Part shown: positions 9,993 through 19,775 of the stretch, piece by piece
Layout of the letters: the number at the start of each line of letters is the position of its first letter
Numbering within the stretch: the stretch's first letter is position 1
Source: Schizophyllum amplum
Lineage: Eukaryota; Basidiomycota; Agaricomycetes; Agaricales; Schizophyllaceae
DNA: 30,530 bases
Assembly: GCA_007026445.1 (NCBI GenBank)
Contig: VDMD01000222.1
Location: 1-30,530, forward strand
Direction: 5' to 3'
The notes under the pieces: model-generated
Database searches by the model: none
Seen by the model: only the letters and a program-made list of their open reading frames with translations
Told to the model about the DNA's origin: nothing
Position numbers and translations under genes: made by a program

Positions 9993-11086
9993 ATGGCGCT
10001 TGCGAAGGTCGAGACGGTGATGTCCTGCATGTCGTTGTACGTCGAATTCAAGGAGATGCGAAAGCGAAGGGAGGCGGCGAAGGAGAAGGAAAAGGTGAGT
10101 GGCGTGGTCCCCCCCACCCCCCCCCCCTCTCGCGATTCTTGGCTGATCTAATCTTCCCTTCTTAAGGCCCGCCTACGGTTCAGCAACTTTGAGCTACCGA
10201 TCGTGGAGACCGACTGGTCGAGCACGGCGGGCGGCACTGCGGGCTCGTACCGCACGATGCTCTCGGTCAGGGCCCTCGAGGACATCCAGCGTCTCATTGC
10301 GCAGCATTCAGGCGTATTCGAGTGGGGTCCTCCGGTGTCCACGCCCCAGCCGGCCCTAGCGTCATCGCCAGCTCCGATGCAAGAGCCGGTGCAGGAGCCC
10401 GCGCCGGCGCCCGAGCCAGAGACGATGCCAGAGCCAGCGACAGAGTTGGCGCGACTGTCTGCACTAGAGCCAGTGATCGAGGCGGACGAAATTACTGAGC
10501 TCGATTACGCTGAGGTTAGTCTTACAAGTCCCCATATATCCTATATCGAATTCAATCATGATTCCTGTAGACCACCCCAGCCGCGAGCCTCGTCAGCCTG
10601 CCCACCATTCGCTTGGTCCCCCAGTCTTCGCCCTCCTTCGAGCTCGCCCCGCTTCCCTTCGGGGGACAACCTCGCACTCCCCTCAGCGCGCGCTCGTCGA
10701 TGTCGTCTCACGCGTCGATGCACTCATCGATGTCCACCGTGTCGCAGCAGTCGGTCACTCTCTCGACGCAGCACTCCAACAGTCTTTCGGTGCAGCCCTC
10801 GACCAGGCTCCCGACGCGGCGCCCGGACATCATCATCGAGCGTTTTTCGATGTCTCGCACGACGCAACCTGCCGTGGAACAGCCCCTGCTCTCCCTCGAC
10901 ACGCAGTCCCCGCCCGGTCTCTGGCGTCGCAACGCCTTGCGGACCGTTCAAAGGGCTGCCCGCCCCACGCAGACGCGCCGCGCGCCGCGCGTGGTCCAGC
11001 CCATGGAGAGCTTCCTGTCCCTGGGATCGTCTACCGCCACTCAGTCGTCCTTCGCGGACTCGTCGGTGCTCGGGGGCAACTACTGA
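9993..11086 (+). CDS. Orphan gene G: Pro/Glu repeat and Ser-rich protein
   Basis: Unknown function. Exons 9993-10094, 10167-10514 and 10571-11086 give 321 residues, both introns phase 0 (72 and 56 nt). The N-terminus ends in a basic helix (K-E-M-R-K-R-R-E-A-A-K-E-K-E-K). A folded-looking segment follows (residues 35-80, F-E-L-P-I-V-E-T-D-W). Then comes a low-complexity Pro/Glu tract (Q-E-P-V-Q-E-P-A-P-A-P-E-P-E) near residues 90-125. The last exon is Ser/Thr/Gln-rich (S-S-M-S-S-H-A-S-M-H-S-S-M-S) with dispersed Arg, ending S-V-L-G-G-N-Y. The protein looks largely disordered, like a scaffold or regulator. Intron 1 contains a C homopolymer run near 10110-10127, prone to sequencing error but outside the coding part. 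Confidence 0.7.
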
Positions 11087-11400
11087 TGTTGTTGGCGGAC
11101 GATTCGACGTCGGTGGGCCGCGACATTGACGGACTATAGTTGGAGATGGGACATCAGATTGTCAATGGACGCTTGAGCTCACTATCGACGGAAGCGCTCC
11201 TCGTCATACTCCTGTATTTTATACTTATGTAAATAGCACATATGCTCTACCGTCTTAAGTACTTGCTGCGAACATGACAGTGTACAATATACAGAATAGC
11301 TTCGAAAATGGAGTCCGACCGCGTCTCGAGTAAACAAAGAGAATCTCGCACTTACAACATACGCGACGACTCCTGCGACCCCCGGCATCAAGAAGTTGAC
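11087..11400. other. Convergent intergenic region between G and F
   Basis: AT-richer DNA separates two genes that end toward each other. It presumably holds both 3' untranslated regions. No gene seen. Confidence 0.5.
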
Positions 11401-12690
11401 CTAGAAGCTACGCGGCATCGTCGTCGCATCCGGCTGTTGGTTCTGCACTCGTGATGTCTGCAGTGCCCGCCGCTGGTCCGTCAACTGTTGGCGCTTCTGC
11501 CTGACCGCCACCGCGGACGCCCACATATCTTTCCTGCTCTTCAGCTTCCTCCTGTTGAGCTCGATATCCTTCGGATCCCCCTTCAGCACCGCAGTATATG
11601 TCGGAGGCGTCGCTGCAACAGATGACCCGTTTGCGCTGGATCCAACACGAGATGTAACTGCTGGGGCCTCCTCGCGTCTGGGCTTGACGAACTTCCTTAG
11701 CGCATCGAGAACACAACGCTCCTGCTGCTCTCGGCGGAGGTTGAATGTGTCGCGCGTGGTCTTTGGCGTCAAGGTGCGAGGAACCGGGATGTCCAGACGT
11801 CGCGCCTCCAGAATCCTCTGCTGATAAGCCATGGTGGTGCGCATGCTCTGAGTCTGCAAAAGTATGGTTAGTCGCCGTGCTGCGTGTATGAGGTCAACGC
11901 ATGCAGAATGTCTCACGCACCTCGCGCTCCAGATATCGCTGGAAGTCGGAACTGATACAGAACATAGCACGGGCGTCGTACAAGTCCACCCAGGGATCGA
12001 CTCGCTTGATAACAGGACGGGGCTGCAGTTCATATTGTGAGAGTCGTGTAGAATAACGCAGGCCCGCTGGCACTTACCCAGATTGAGTGTGGCTTGTATA
12101 TTCGTTGACAGTGATATGAAACCTCAGGAACCTTGCGCAAGGATGCCGTATGAAGGTATGATTCCCATAGCGCACACGGTATCGCAGGCCTCATGGGAGG
12201 GCCCGTAACAATGAAACTTGGCGCCTTCTTCTTTCTGACAATCGTGCGTTTGTGGGGCTTGTGAGGCGCACGACGTATATCTTGACCGCCCTTAGCCACC
12301 GCCATCGATGGCGCATCCACAACAGGGCTCTCGCTATCAACCGGCTTAGAGGGCTGGCATTCGTCGACGGCGAGAGAGCTTGAGCTCGAAGGGCAATTAT
12401 GTGGTGGGTTGTTTGTCTCCGGCTGCGCCAATTTGGTGCTCTTGATGCCGAGTTTCCAGCGCACCAATTTCGCGACCATGACAGCCGTGCGCCTATGAGG
12501 TTTCTACGAAGGCAAATCAGTGACGGCGCGTTGAAGATCAACCTCCGCCACGCACCTCGAGCAGCTTTACATTCGCACGTCGGCGGTCATTGTGTGTTGT
12601 TGTGGGGCTAGGATCGAGGAGCTCGTCCACCTTGAGGACGTTCTGCAGGCCGGAGGATCGAGCAGGGCGAAAAGACTTGGTCGCGACCAT
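11401..12690 (-). CDS. Family gene F: four-exon orphan paralog of C
   Basis: Minus-strand member with exons 12690-12556, 12503-12078, 12022-11921 and 11853-11401, giving 371 residues. Introns are 52, 55 and 67 nt, all phase 0. Exon 1 has K-S-F-R-P-A-R-S-S-G-L-Q-N. Exon 2 has G-P-P-M-R-P-A-I-P and a Q-P-S-K-P-V-D-S-E-S-P segment closely matching C. Exon 3 is again 34 codons with D-A-R-A-M-F-C-I-S-S-D. Exon 4 has E-A-R-R-L-D-I-P-V-P-R and L-K-S-R-K-D-M-W-A-S-A-V-A. Compared with C, exon 2 has an extra basic block (R-T-I-V-R-K-K-K-A). The start is the ATG that matches the family; an upstream in-frame ATG at 12819 would add residues found in no paralog. Function unknown. Confidence 0.8.
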
Positions 12691-12769
12691 GTCTGAGGGC
12701 GTAATGGGACGATTACCAGGTCGTTTGAGTGTTAGGGTCAGGTCTGTGCCAGATGAAAGAGGAGAAAAT

Positions 12770-12813
12770 GAGAGTGGAAGGCAGACAAAGGACACGTGCA
12801 AGCCACTGATGGC
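12770..12813 (-). promoter_or_regulatory. Upstream block shared with paralog C
   Basis: On the minus strand this reads CCATCAGTGGCTTGCACG, then GTCCTTTGTCTGC, then TTCCACTCTC, matching 6048-6091 upstream of C. Here a CACGTG E-box directly overlaps the element. It ends 80 bp before the start of F. Confidence 0.55.
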
Positions 12814-12908
12814 GAGCAAAGAAAAGCGGGTTCGGGCCCGAAGTCAACTTACATCACGTGTTGGGTCACGTCCTGCAGCAATTCTCCAAATGGAGACAAG
12901 GTCCATCG

Positions 12909-12933
12909 GCCCGGTGCCCCTTTCGCACCGGGC
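12909..12933. repeat. Perfect 9-bp inverted repeat upstream of gene F
   Basis: GCCCGGTGC and its exact reverse complement flank a 7-base loop, about 220-240 bp upstream of the F start. The position and loop length resemble the palindrome upstream of C, although the arm sequences differ. Confidence 0.45.
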
Positions 12934-13453
12934 GACCATAGGCTGCAAGCGACTGAGTCTGTGAATATCAGTAGCGTTATGCATCTTCGTCACGATGTTA
13001 ATAGAGCTCGAATGAAACAGTGTATATAGAAAGAATGACTGACGGGCAGCAGCAGTACAATGACGAACTCAAGCCAGGTGAAGGCAGAGTGATCATCGAG
13101 CCGGGACTGGTTGAAGCACCACCTACGTATTATCAAGCGAGGAAAGCTGAGCATACGAGCACCAGATAGACGCTCATTGCAAAACAGGTGGTGGTAGATA
13201 AAGTACGTTATATGTCAATATCAACGAGGGAGAACTTTGCACATAAGTAGAAATTAAGGTCAGAGGTTATTGGGGGCGCGACGCATGCAAATTCATGAGA
13301 AATTACATTCAAGAGGGATCGGAAGGCAACTTTAACGATGAGAGCCAAATATTCGCATACGGCTTGGGTACGGGAGGCGGTGATGGAAGACAGCCCACGC
13401 ACATATGTGATAATTGCGAAGGACAGGGTACAGCGACAGCTCTCTGAGCTTTC
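12934..13453. other. Intergenic stretch, nothing firm
   Basis: AT-richer DNA with short frames on both strands. It may hold the far upstream region of F. No gene or repeat can be supported. Confidence 0.4.
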
Positions 13454-13639
13454 CTATAGAACGCCAGAGAGGAGACTATGCGGAGGAAGAGTCTTGGGGA
13501 CGTGAGAGGACAGATAGTCGAGCGTCTCGTGGGTCCGTTTAGTGAGAAGATTGTGTCGAGGATCGAAGGAAACGGCCTCGAGATCGTAGACTGTCCTGAC
13601 AGGGGAAAGCCCGTCCATGTGCACGTTGGCGGGTTGCAT
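13454..13639 (-). CDS. Small orphan or single exon of an unknown gene
   Basis: A 61-residue frame starts with ATG and stops at TAG. Third codon positions are strongly C/T/G-biased like the genes around it, and residues 9-30 read D-G-L-S-P-V-R-T-V-Y-D-L-E-A-V. I do not recognise it. No neighbouring exon joins convincingly. It could be a short gene, an exon of a longer one, or a remnant. Confidence 0.3.
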   Translation of the reverse strand: MQPANVHMDGLSPVRTVYDLEAVSFDPRHNLLTKRTHETLDYLSSHVPKTLPPHSLLSGVL

Positions 13640-14432
13640 TGATCGAGAGACTGCCGTCTTTCGTCGTTTGCTAGTCGGTGAACGCCGGATGCTACGGAGT
13701 CTTTCACGCCGTCTCTATCAATCGCGTCAGCAGTGGGAACACAGAGAATAAGCATCATAACGCACTTTCTGCTGGCGTAGGGTTACAGCACTACTGCACT
13801 ACACCGAATGAGTGTGGGGTTACGCGAAAGGCTCAGCAAGGAGGAAGGAACGCGATCGACGTGTGATATGATCGAACGATCCTCGCAGACACCCGAGAGG
13901 CGAAGTAGACAGATGAGAGAGTTGTTGTCAAGTTTCAAGCAGTCGAGGGGAGTCAGAGGTGCGACAATGGAGGCAGAGGGAGGGGCAGAGGAAGAACATG
14001 ATGATGGCGGTCGGGGACAGGCCAAACTGAGAGGACCAAGCGCCCGCGCCACCGAGCTCCTCCCTTCGCTCCCGCTCATGGCGGAATGCCGCCCCCGATT
14101 CTCGCTGGCCTCCTGGCGAATCCATCAGCTTGTCGTCTCTGAAACTGAGGAAATCAATGACGATTGCGACTGAGGATAACGAGACTGTGACTGACCGCGA
14201 ATCATGACAAGAGATCGGCGCAGACTCGGAAAGACGACGACATCGGCGCTCAACCCTACCTACGGCGAGATTGACAGAGCTGAGATAGGTGAGATATCTC
14301 AACTTGACTGCGAAGAAGCTATACTGACGCACAATGAAGGCAGCAATGCTCCTGACTGAGGGATGACCGTCGGACTGCGTGGCCGAAATCCCTGGATACA
14401 CATCCCTTCTCGCTGTTGTTCTTCAAGATGCA
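13640..14432. other. Unassigned stretch with overlapping open frames on both strands
   Basis: A 121-residue plus frame (13808-14173) and a 157-residue minus frame (14401-13928) overlap. The minus frame starts with a plausible exon (M-Y-P-G-I-S-A-T-Q-S-D-G) ending near a GTAGGG, but no continuation keeps phase. I cannot decide between coding and shadow. Confidence 0.3.
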
Positions 14433-15165
14433 TCAATGCCCCGGGCTTGCAGAGGTCTCAATCAACTCAGCTACACCCTCAATGTGATATGCGTACGTCG
14501 CCGCCGCTACGCACAAGGCAACGGCTCGATTGCTCGCGCCGAACTCCTGCATGCCCGTCGGCCGCTGGAAGCATAAAGACTCGTCAGCACTCTCGGTGAA
14601 CTTTGCACTATACACGGTACCACGCAGTCGATTTTGAGGATAGCGAGACGCGTTACCTGAAAGCGCACGATTCACTGGTCAGGGTGCGTACCTCTTCATA
14701 CTCTCAATCTGCTCCGCGTACGACATTCCTCCTTCCCTTCTCTGCGTATACATCAGATATGCTTCAGGATTCTTGACCGTTGCATGACCCTCTTGTAGCC
14801 TTTCGGGATGCGTTCCTTCAAATGTTGTCCTGTGGCAGTTGCGTGTCAGCGGAACGGCATGCGCGTAAAGACTCAAACCAGGTGCCCTTACCCGCCATTG
14901 TCCCCTACGCACGTCGACCTCCGGAGGGGGGTCTCAAGGACTTCGCCCAACCGCTCGTTCGAGGCAGGCGCGCTCTGCCCGCCGTCTCGACACACCACTC
15001 CAGAGACGTGGCGCTACCATGAGTTTGCGTACTCGACTCTTCCTCACAGACCGAATTCGTCGATGCTACGTTACTTAATCACACCTTCCTGGGCGTTCCA
15101 AACACATCTTCACGAGCGTTCCGTGTCTGCCCGCGAACGTCCTTTGTCTGCCTCCCCTCGCCCAT
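14433..15165 (-). CDS. Candidate four-exon orphan H
   Basis: A phase-consistent model on the minus strand has exons 15165-15085, 15013-14892, 14829-14692 and 14607-14433, giving 171 residues. Introns are 71, 62 and 84 nt (phases 0, 2 and 2), with donors GTGTGA, GTAAGG and GTACGC. The best coding signal is in the middle: R-L-G-E-V-L-E-T-P-L, then F-E-G-T-H-P-E-R-L-Q-E-G, then E-A-Y-L-M-Y-T-Q-R-R-E-G-G. The C-terminus reads A-A-T-Y-A-Y-H-I-E-G-V-A. Exon 1 is the weakest part, because it overlaps a GTCCTTTGTCTGC element read on the plus strand that may belong to a promoter instead. I do not recognise the product. Confidence 0.35.
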
Positions 15166-15346
15166 TATCCGCCCACAAACTCCCATTGTCCTTATTTTTA
15201 GCCCACGCCGAACGCTGATCAACGCTGCAGGCCGACGATTATCGCCCAAAACAGGCAATCCCTGGCGCGATGGAAGCACGGCAGGGCCCCGCCGCTCCCG
15301 AATGGCCTCCGGACCCCCCACATGCCCCCCACTGTTGGCCCAAGGG

Positions 15347-15354
15347 CTTATAAC
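15347..15354 (+). promoter_or_regulatory. TATA-like box of gene I
   Basis: CTTATAAC lies 57-64 bp before the gene I start and is followed by a C/T-rich leader, consistent with a core promoter. Confidence 0.5.
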
Positions 15355-15410
15355 CCGCCACCAAAGCAAAGGGTCTCTTCGTCTCTTTTCCCTTTCTCCC
15401 ATTCGCTGCT

Positions 15411-16652
15411 ATGGCGCCCGGTCTCTTTGGCGGTCGCTTTCGGTCCGGCAAGGGTGGCGGGGATAAAGTCGACGGTGGGATGGTGTACAGGGGCAGCGAG
15501 AACAAAGTGCGCGGTGGAATGGAGGTCATGGCGCAGAAAAGCAAAGGCGACCAGAACGGCAAGGGCAACAAGTTCGTCCGCAAGGTTTGTGGTCGCTTGC
15601 TTGCTCGGTGGTCTGAGCTATGCTGATCTTATGTTGTAGGTACTCCCCTGGTTCAAGGAGAACGACGCGAAGGCAGCCAGCCCTGCGGTGCGTCGTTCGC
15701 GGGGTAAAATGAGTGTCGAGGAGCGCAAGCTTCAGGTGCGCTTTGCGTGATCCTCTAGCCTGACTATAGACTGACCACTTGACCTAGATTTCTGGACCGC
15801 GTCCTCTGGCGAAGCGCAAGGTGGTAACGAGCAAGGAGAACGATGCATATGTCTCGATCTCGGCGACACGTCGCTCGCGAGGTGATCTCAAGGAATACAA
15901 GCTCCAGGTGCGCGACGTGTAGTTTCATCTTGCGCATCCACTTACTGTTCCTCTTAGATTTCGGGGCCGCACCCTCAGGCGAAGCACACTGTGATAACGA
16001 GCGCGCGGCTGAATGCGACGCAGTCGAACGCCTCCGTGGTCGCGCGGCAGACGAACGCAGCCTCACCCCGCAGCTTCGGCAACAATGTCACGAACGCGCC
16101 CATCGAGCGTGTCCCCGAGAAATTGCAGCTCCCGACGAAGCTCAGGCATTTCGACATCATCCTCTCTGATGCGGAGCTTGCCACGACGATCTTCACGCAG
16201 AAGGATAACAAGCCGGAGATGTTCTGGATGGCTAGGGTACGTGCTCTTACCCTTCGTTGCGTGTGTCGACGCTAATTATATCCTGCGCAGATTCAACCGT
16301 TTACGGATCGCCAGCTCAGAGCCAAGAACCTGGCGCCTGCCGTGCGGCTTATTCGTGCGCGCTGTCTCTTCGCGCGCGGTCCTCAGTACAATGTATTTCT
16401 AAAGGTGCGAGCACCATCTACTTGTGTTCCCTGTTCTTCTTGGGGTCCTCGTCCACGTTCACCCTTGACTACATGTCTTTCTTACAGGATCAGAACAAGA
16501 CATTTGCACCCCATGTCAGGCCAGACGGCAGAAGATTCGAGCTCGAAAAGTCGTTGGGCGCCAAGCTGATGCGCCGGCGTGCCAAAACCCTGAAGAGAGA
16601 GTACGTGAAGGAAGGCTCTTTCGGGCGCGCGCGCAGGCCGGCTCCCTTCTGA
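15411..16652 (+). CDS. Orphan gene I: basic six-exon protein with duplicated exons
   Basis: Unknown function. Exons 15411-15584, 15640-15735, 15788-15907, 15958-16236, 16291-16404 and 16488-16652 give 315 residues. All five introns are phase 0 and 50-83 nt. The N-terminus is Gly/Lys/Arg-rich (G-L-F-G-G-R-F-R-S-G-K-G-G-G). Exons 3 and 4 begin with the same element, I-S-G-P-R-P-L-A-K and I-S-G-P-H-P-Q-A-K, each followed by a valine-rich V-T-S/I-T-S segment. Exons 2 and 3 end alike (R-R-S-R-G ... K-L-Q). From about residue 145 the protein looks folded (H-F-D-I-I-L-S-D-A-E-L, then F-W-M-A-R). The C-terminus is very basic (L-M-R-R-R-A-K-T-L-K-R). Overall charge suggests nucleic-acid contact or a nuclear location, by inference only. 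No signal peptide is seen. Confidence 0.75.
15640..16014 (+). repeat. Tandem exon duplication inside gene I
   Basis: Exon 3 and the first part of exon 4 are homologous in DNA and protein (ATTTCTGG versus ATTTCGGG, then parallel P-L/Q-A-K and T-S codons). The end of exon 2 matches the end of exon 3. The adjoining introns begin alike with GTGCGC. This is most simply explained by tandem copying of an exon-plus-intron unit, tolerated because all borders are phase 0. Confidence 0.6.
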
Positions 16653-17145
16653 AGCCGCGTGTTGGAGTGCAAGAGACGCGGGTGGCAATGGAACGATATA
16701 CGGGCGCGGCACGGCATGTCGAGACCTGCTGAGCGGGTGGATGGCCATGTCGTAGTCGCACTTGGACTAGGTTCGAGACGCGCGCGCACGCCATGCCACT
16801 GCACGTCTCGCGCTGTATGCGCTCCCCTTCCTTCAGTTCTGAGCATTTTGGTAACCATGTAGATGTATTACTTGCGCTGTAGCAGACCTTACAGCATGGC
16901 AAATGTTAGGCGATAGACTTCAAAACCTCACTGATGCAGAGGCACAACTCAAGAAACGACTTTGAAGTTCCCGAGCGTCGGCCCGCCACCCGCCGCCCGC
17001 CCCGCCGCCCGCCGATCTTGCCGTGGCGCGACGTGACGTGGCGCCTCCCCGCCTCCTCCCGCTCGCTATCTCTGCTCGGCGCACGACTGCTGCGATACCG
17101 AGAGCAAATATCTGTTGACATTCTCTCTGAGTGGCGTGACCGACC
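16653..17145. other. Intergenic stretch with a GC-rich tract
   Basis: It holds the gene I 3' region and a strongly C/G-rich tract at about 16980-17060 (repeated CCGCC), followed by GACGTGACGTGG, which contains a CRE-like TGACGT. The tract could be the promoter of the candidate at 17146. No separate gene seen. Confidence 0.35.
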
Positions 17146-17717
17146 TTGGTGGCGATATCTGACAAGAAGCGGAGGGCGCTCGCAACCAACGAACATGTCC
17201 CGGAGAGCATAAAGCAGTATCGCAAGGTCGGCGGTTCGGGCACAATGAACCCAGGTGCGTTGTCAAGTGCAATACATCACGCGAAAGTAACTGACAGACA
17301 GCCACAGCCGGTGAAGGCGTATGCTTTGAATGCATCAGGATCTTTCCAAACGACGGCGGCAACGGAGAGCTCACAGTCATCCGCTGGCTATACTTCTCGT
17401 ATGCTCTTGAAGGCTTTTCGCATCCTGCGAAAGGGCGTCAACTGCCTGTGTGCCGTCAGCTGTTCGTCCACTGTCAACTCCCTGCTTCAGGATCTTCTGC
17501 GAAGTCAACGCCTCTACGCGCCTGTCTGCAAGACGTTTTCTCTCTTGAACATACGAAAGAGGCGCTGGATGATTGCTGCTAGCATCAGATTCAGCGAGAC
17601 GAGCTTCTGAACACGTACCTGCCGCCGCTCGCCTCGTCTCAAGTCAAGGTAGCGGTCATATACGATCTCTCTCAGAGGCACAAACAGCAGAAGCTCTTGC
17701 GCAGAGGATTCGCGTAG
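17146..17717 (+). pseudogene. Candidate gene J with an in-frame stop
   Basis: A frame open from 17146 (ATG at 17245) runs to a GTGCGT donor after 17254. A 53-nt intron (17255-17307, phase 1) with branch-like CTGAC and acceptor CCACAG joins to an exon from 17308. That exon reads G-V-C-F-E-C-I-R-I-F-P-N-D-G-G and L-T-V-I-R-W-L-Y-F-S-Y-A-L. It hits TAG at 17580-17582, after which the same frame stays coding-like (R-D-E-L-L-N-T-Y-L-P-P-L) until another TAG at 17715. A 48-nt intron ending at the first TAG would bypass the stop but needs a weak GTTTTC donor. It is either a pseudogene, a shorter protein, or a gene with one unusual intron. No family recognised. Confidence 0.35.
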
Positions 17718-18126
17718 TCGTGGACCTTCTCAGAGCGAGCTTGGACGAGATACTCACCAGAGGCAGAGATGCATACATGCGAAGAAGTCGTCGACCGCAT
17801 GCAAAAGGAGGAATCAACCTCGCCAGCGGCGCGACGAGCGATAGTAGGTTGTCTTTTGGCAAGGTCCTCCCATCCGCGACGGGCTGGAGCCATTTCGTAG
17901 GAGCTCATCCATGTTCGTGCCGAGTGCTGCTCTGAGGTTTTGCTCACGCTGACGAACGCTTAGCAGCAGACCACAAGCCAGGACGCTTCATTGGACGCAC
18001 CTTATGTGCATATGCATGAATGTGCATGAAGGTTCGATCAAGGACCCATTTAACGATGAAGGTGGTTCTTTGGTTCTTGTACTGCGACCTTTCGCTTCGT
18101 ATATCGTCTTTCCCAATGTTACGTAC
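17718..18126. other. Unassigned stretch between two decayed candidates
   Basis: A plus frame here (A-E-A-L-A-Q-R-I-R-V-V-V-D-L-L-R) could be a later exon of candidate J, reached by an acceptor near 17680, but the junction is ambiguous. Otherwise only short frames. Confidence 0.3.
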
Positions 18127-18340
18127 CTGGTCAAGTCTTTCCTCAGGCGTTCGCCGATTGCCCGCGCCACATCGTCCTGTATTCCTTCTTGGTCTACGTT
18201 GAACTTCGCTAAGTTTCTTCTCAAGTGCCTCTTACAAATTTGCTGACAGATTACTGCGCCAGCCGCCGAGCTTCATTGTCCGCCCAATCCGGAAATTGAT
18301 CGCACTGCGGCAGACTCGGGCCGTCGAAAAGGTCACCATT
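18127..18340 (-). pseudogene. Remnant K: two coding-like pieces in different frames
   Basis: On the minus strand 18340-18251 reads G-D-L-F-D-G-P-S-L-P-Q-C and stops at TAA. Immediately after, 18242-18127 in another frame reads R-N-L-A-K-F-N-V-D-Q-E-G and R-L-R-K-D-L-T, ending at a good GTACGT donor. The tight abutment of two coding-like frames suggests a frameshifted gene. There is no known family and no promoter seen. Confidence 0.22.
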
Positions 18341-18447
18341 TCTGCACGTGCGAGTTGATACTTACGTGCCTCCCTCGACTTGCATTCCATCCTTCCCTCC
18401 CCTCGCTGCCCGGGCAGTACTTCCTCGGTCATCCCCGCGACGTCGCC

Positions 18448-19459
18448 ATGGTCTCCCCCTCGAGCCTGCGCTTCGTTATGCATGCCGATGGCCGCACGGA
18501 GTACGTTGCCCCGCGGGAACTGAAGCAGGCGAAGGTGCCACTCATCGGGCGCAAGGTGCGTACGCTTTCCTTTCTCAGCGCGCTACTTCTTATGCGCTGT
18601 GCGACCAGGCCGTGGAGTTTTGGAAATGGCAAGAGGCTCAGGCTCAGGCTGAGGAGGCCGAGGCCGAGAGGCACAAAAAGAGTGCGCCCCTCACTGGGAC
18701 CCGCGCCTTCGGCGTCAACATCACCAATATCGTTGCGACATCCCCTTCCACTGCGAATGACAATGCAGTGCCTTATGGATACGACGAGACGGACGAAGAC
18801 TCAGACTCCGACTCGGAAGACTCGGACTCGGACTCAGAGGACGAGTGGGTTGAGGATGAGGATCTGGCAGCCGCCGCCCGAGCTCTGCCCGTCGCCGACG
18901 GATGGAGCAACGTCAAGCTCCTCTTCAAGAAGGCGGAGATCCACCTGCCTACTTTTGAGCAGGCCTTGGTGCGTCTGCGTATTCTACTAGGCGATCGGGG
19001 GCTAACTCTCCGCCATGCATATTGTAGACCATGTCTAACTTCGCTCACGAGCCCAGTAAAGAGAGCGACCCGGCGTGGTTTCTCTCTACGCACGCCTGGC
19101 GTGCGCGGTGGCAGTACGCTTCCGACGACGAAAAGTACCAAAAGTTTTGCAAGCGCAAGGTGCGTTCCTCATTCCCTCATCCCACTTCATCTCTAACGCG
19201 CCATTCACAGGCCCGCGCTCAAGACTGGCACGCCGAGGCGTCGCTTGAATGGCTCATGAATCAGGGCGTCGTCGACGAAGATCACCGTCGGGAGGCTCTG
19301 AGGCGCAAGGCTAAAAACAATCTCTATGTCTACCCACGGAAGATGACCCTTCCCTACATCTGGTGCCAACACCACTGCGCTGTTCGCGGCGTGTGCACCA
19401 AGAGATGTAAGCGTCCTGCCGAGGGGGTAGCCACAATGCTGTGGGACATCGATATATAG
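18448..19459 (+). CDS. Orphan gene L: acidic protein with a C-terminal Cys/His cluster
   Basis: Unknown function. Exons 18448-18555, 18609-18968, 19028-19159 and 19211-19459 give 282 residues. Introns (53, 59 and 51 nt) are phase 0 with GTGCGT donors. Exon 2 begins with a Gln/Ala/Glu helix, then R-A-F-G-V-N-I-T-N, then a serine/aspartate tract (D-S-D-S-D-S-E-D-S-D-S-D-S) that looks like a casein kinase 2 target. Exon 3 has several Trp residues (A-W-F-L-S, H-A-W-R-A-R-W). Near the C-terminus C-Q-H-H-C, then C-T-K-R-C could bind one metal ion. The start is the first ATG of the open frame after a C/T-rich leader. The last exon might hide one more intron, as its end is less certain. Confidence 0.7.
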
Positions 19460-19775
19460 GGTACAGCGCTATCGCTGTTGTAACAATACTGTTGAGCATA
19501 CACTGTAAAATGGACCATGTCGTATAGTAAATACTAAGGAACTGATCGAAGCGTCGCTTCCAAGTGCAAGGACGTCGTCATGGTCGATGCGAGCCCCCCT
19601 AGATCGCAGTGCACCTCACTTAGCTCGCAGTCGACTCGAACTGAGAAATTCGTCACAATATCCAGCTTCGTTGCGTATGTACTATGTACGATATCCGATT
19701 TACACAGCCGATTATGAAAGAGTCACGGAAAGTAGTCAACTACCACATAGCCGTCGAAAGCCTCCTTCTCGTCTT
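19460..19775. other. Convergent intergenic region between L and M
   Basis: Both flanking genes end here. Short frames only; presumably 3' untranslated regions. Confidence 0.5.

Noticed and set aside
10203..11129. Read-through of gene G exon 2 into a 308-residue frame
   Set aside because: After 10514 it becomes an Arg/Ser-rich shadow of the Ser-rich exon 3. GTTAGT and CTGTAG define a clean 56-nt intron instead.
12690..12819. Upstream in-frame ATG for family gene F
   Set aside because: It would add 43 residues not seen in C, D or E and would translate the shared promoter block.
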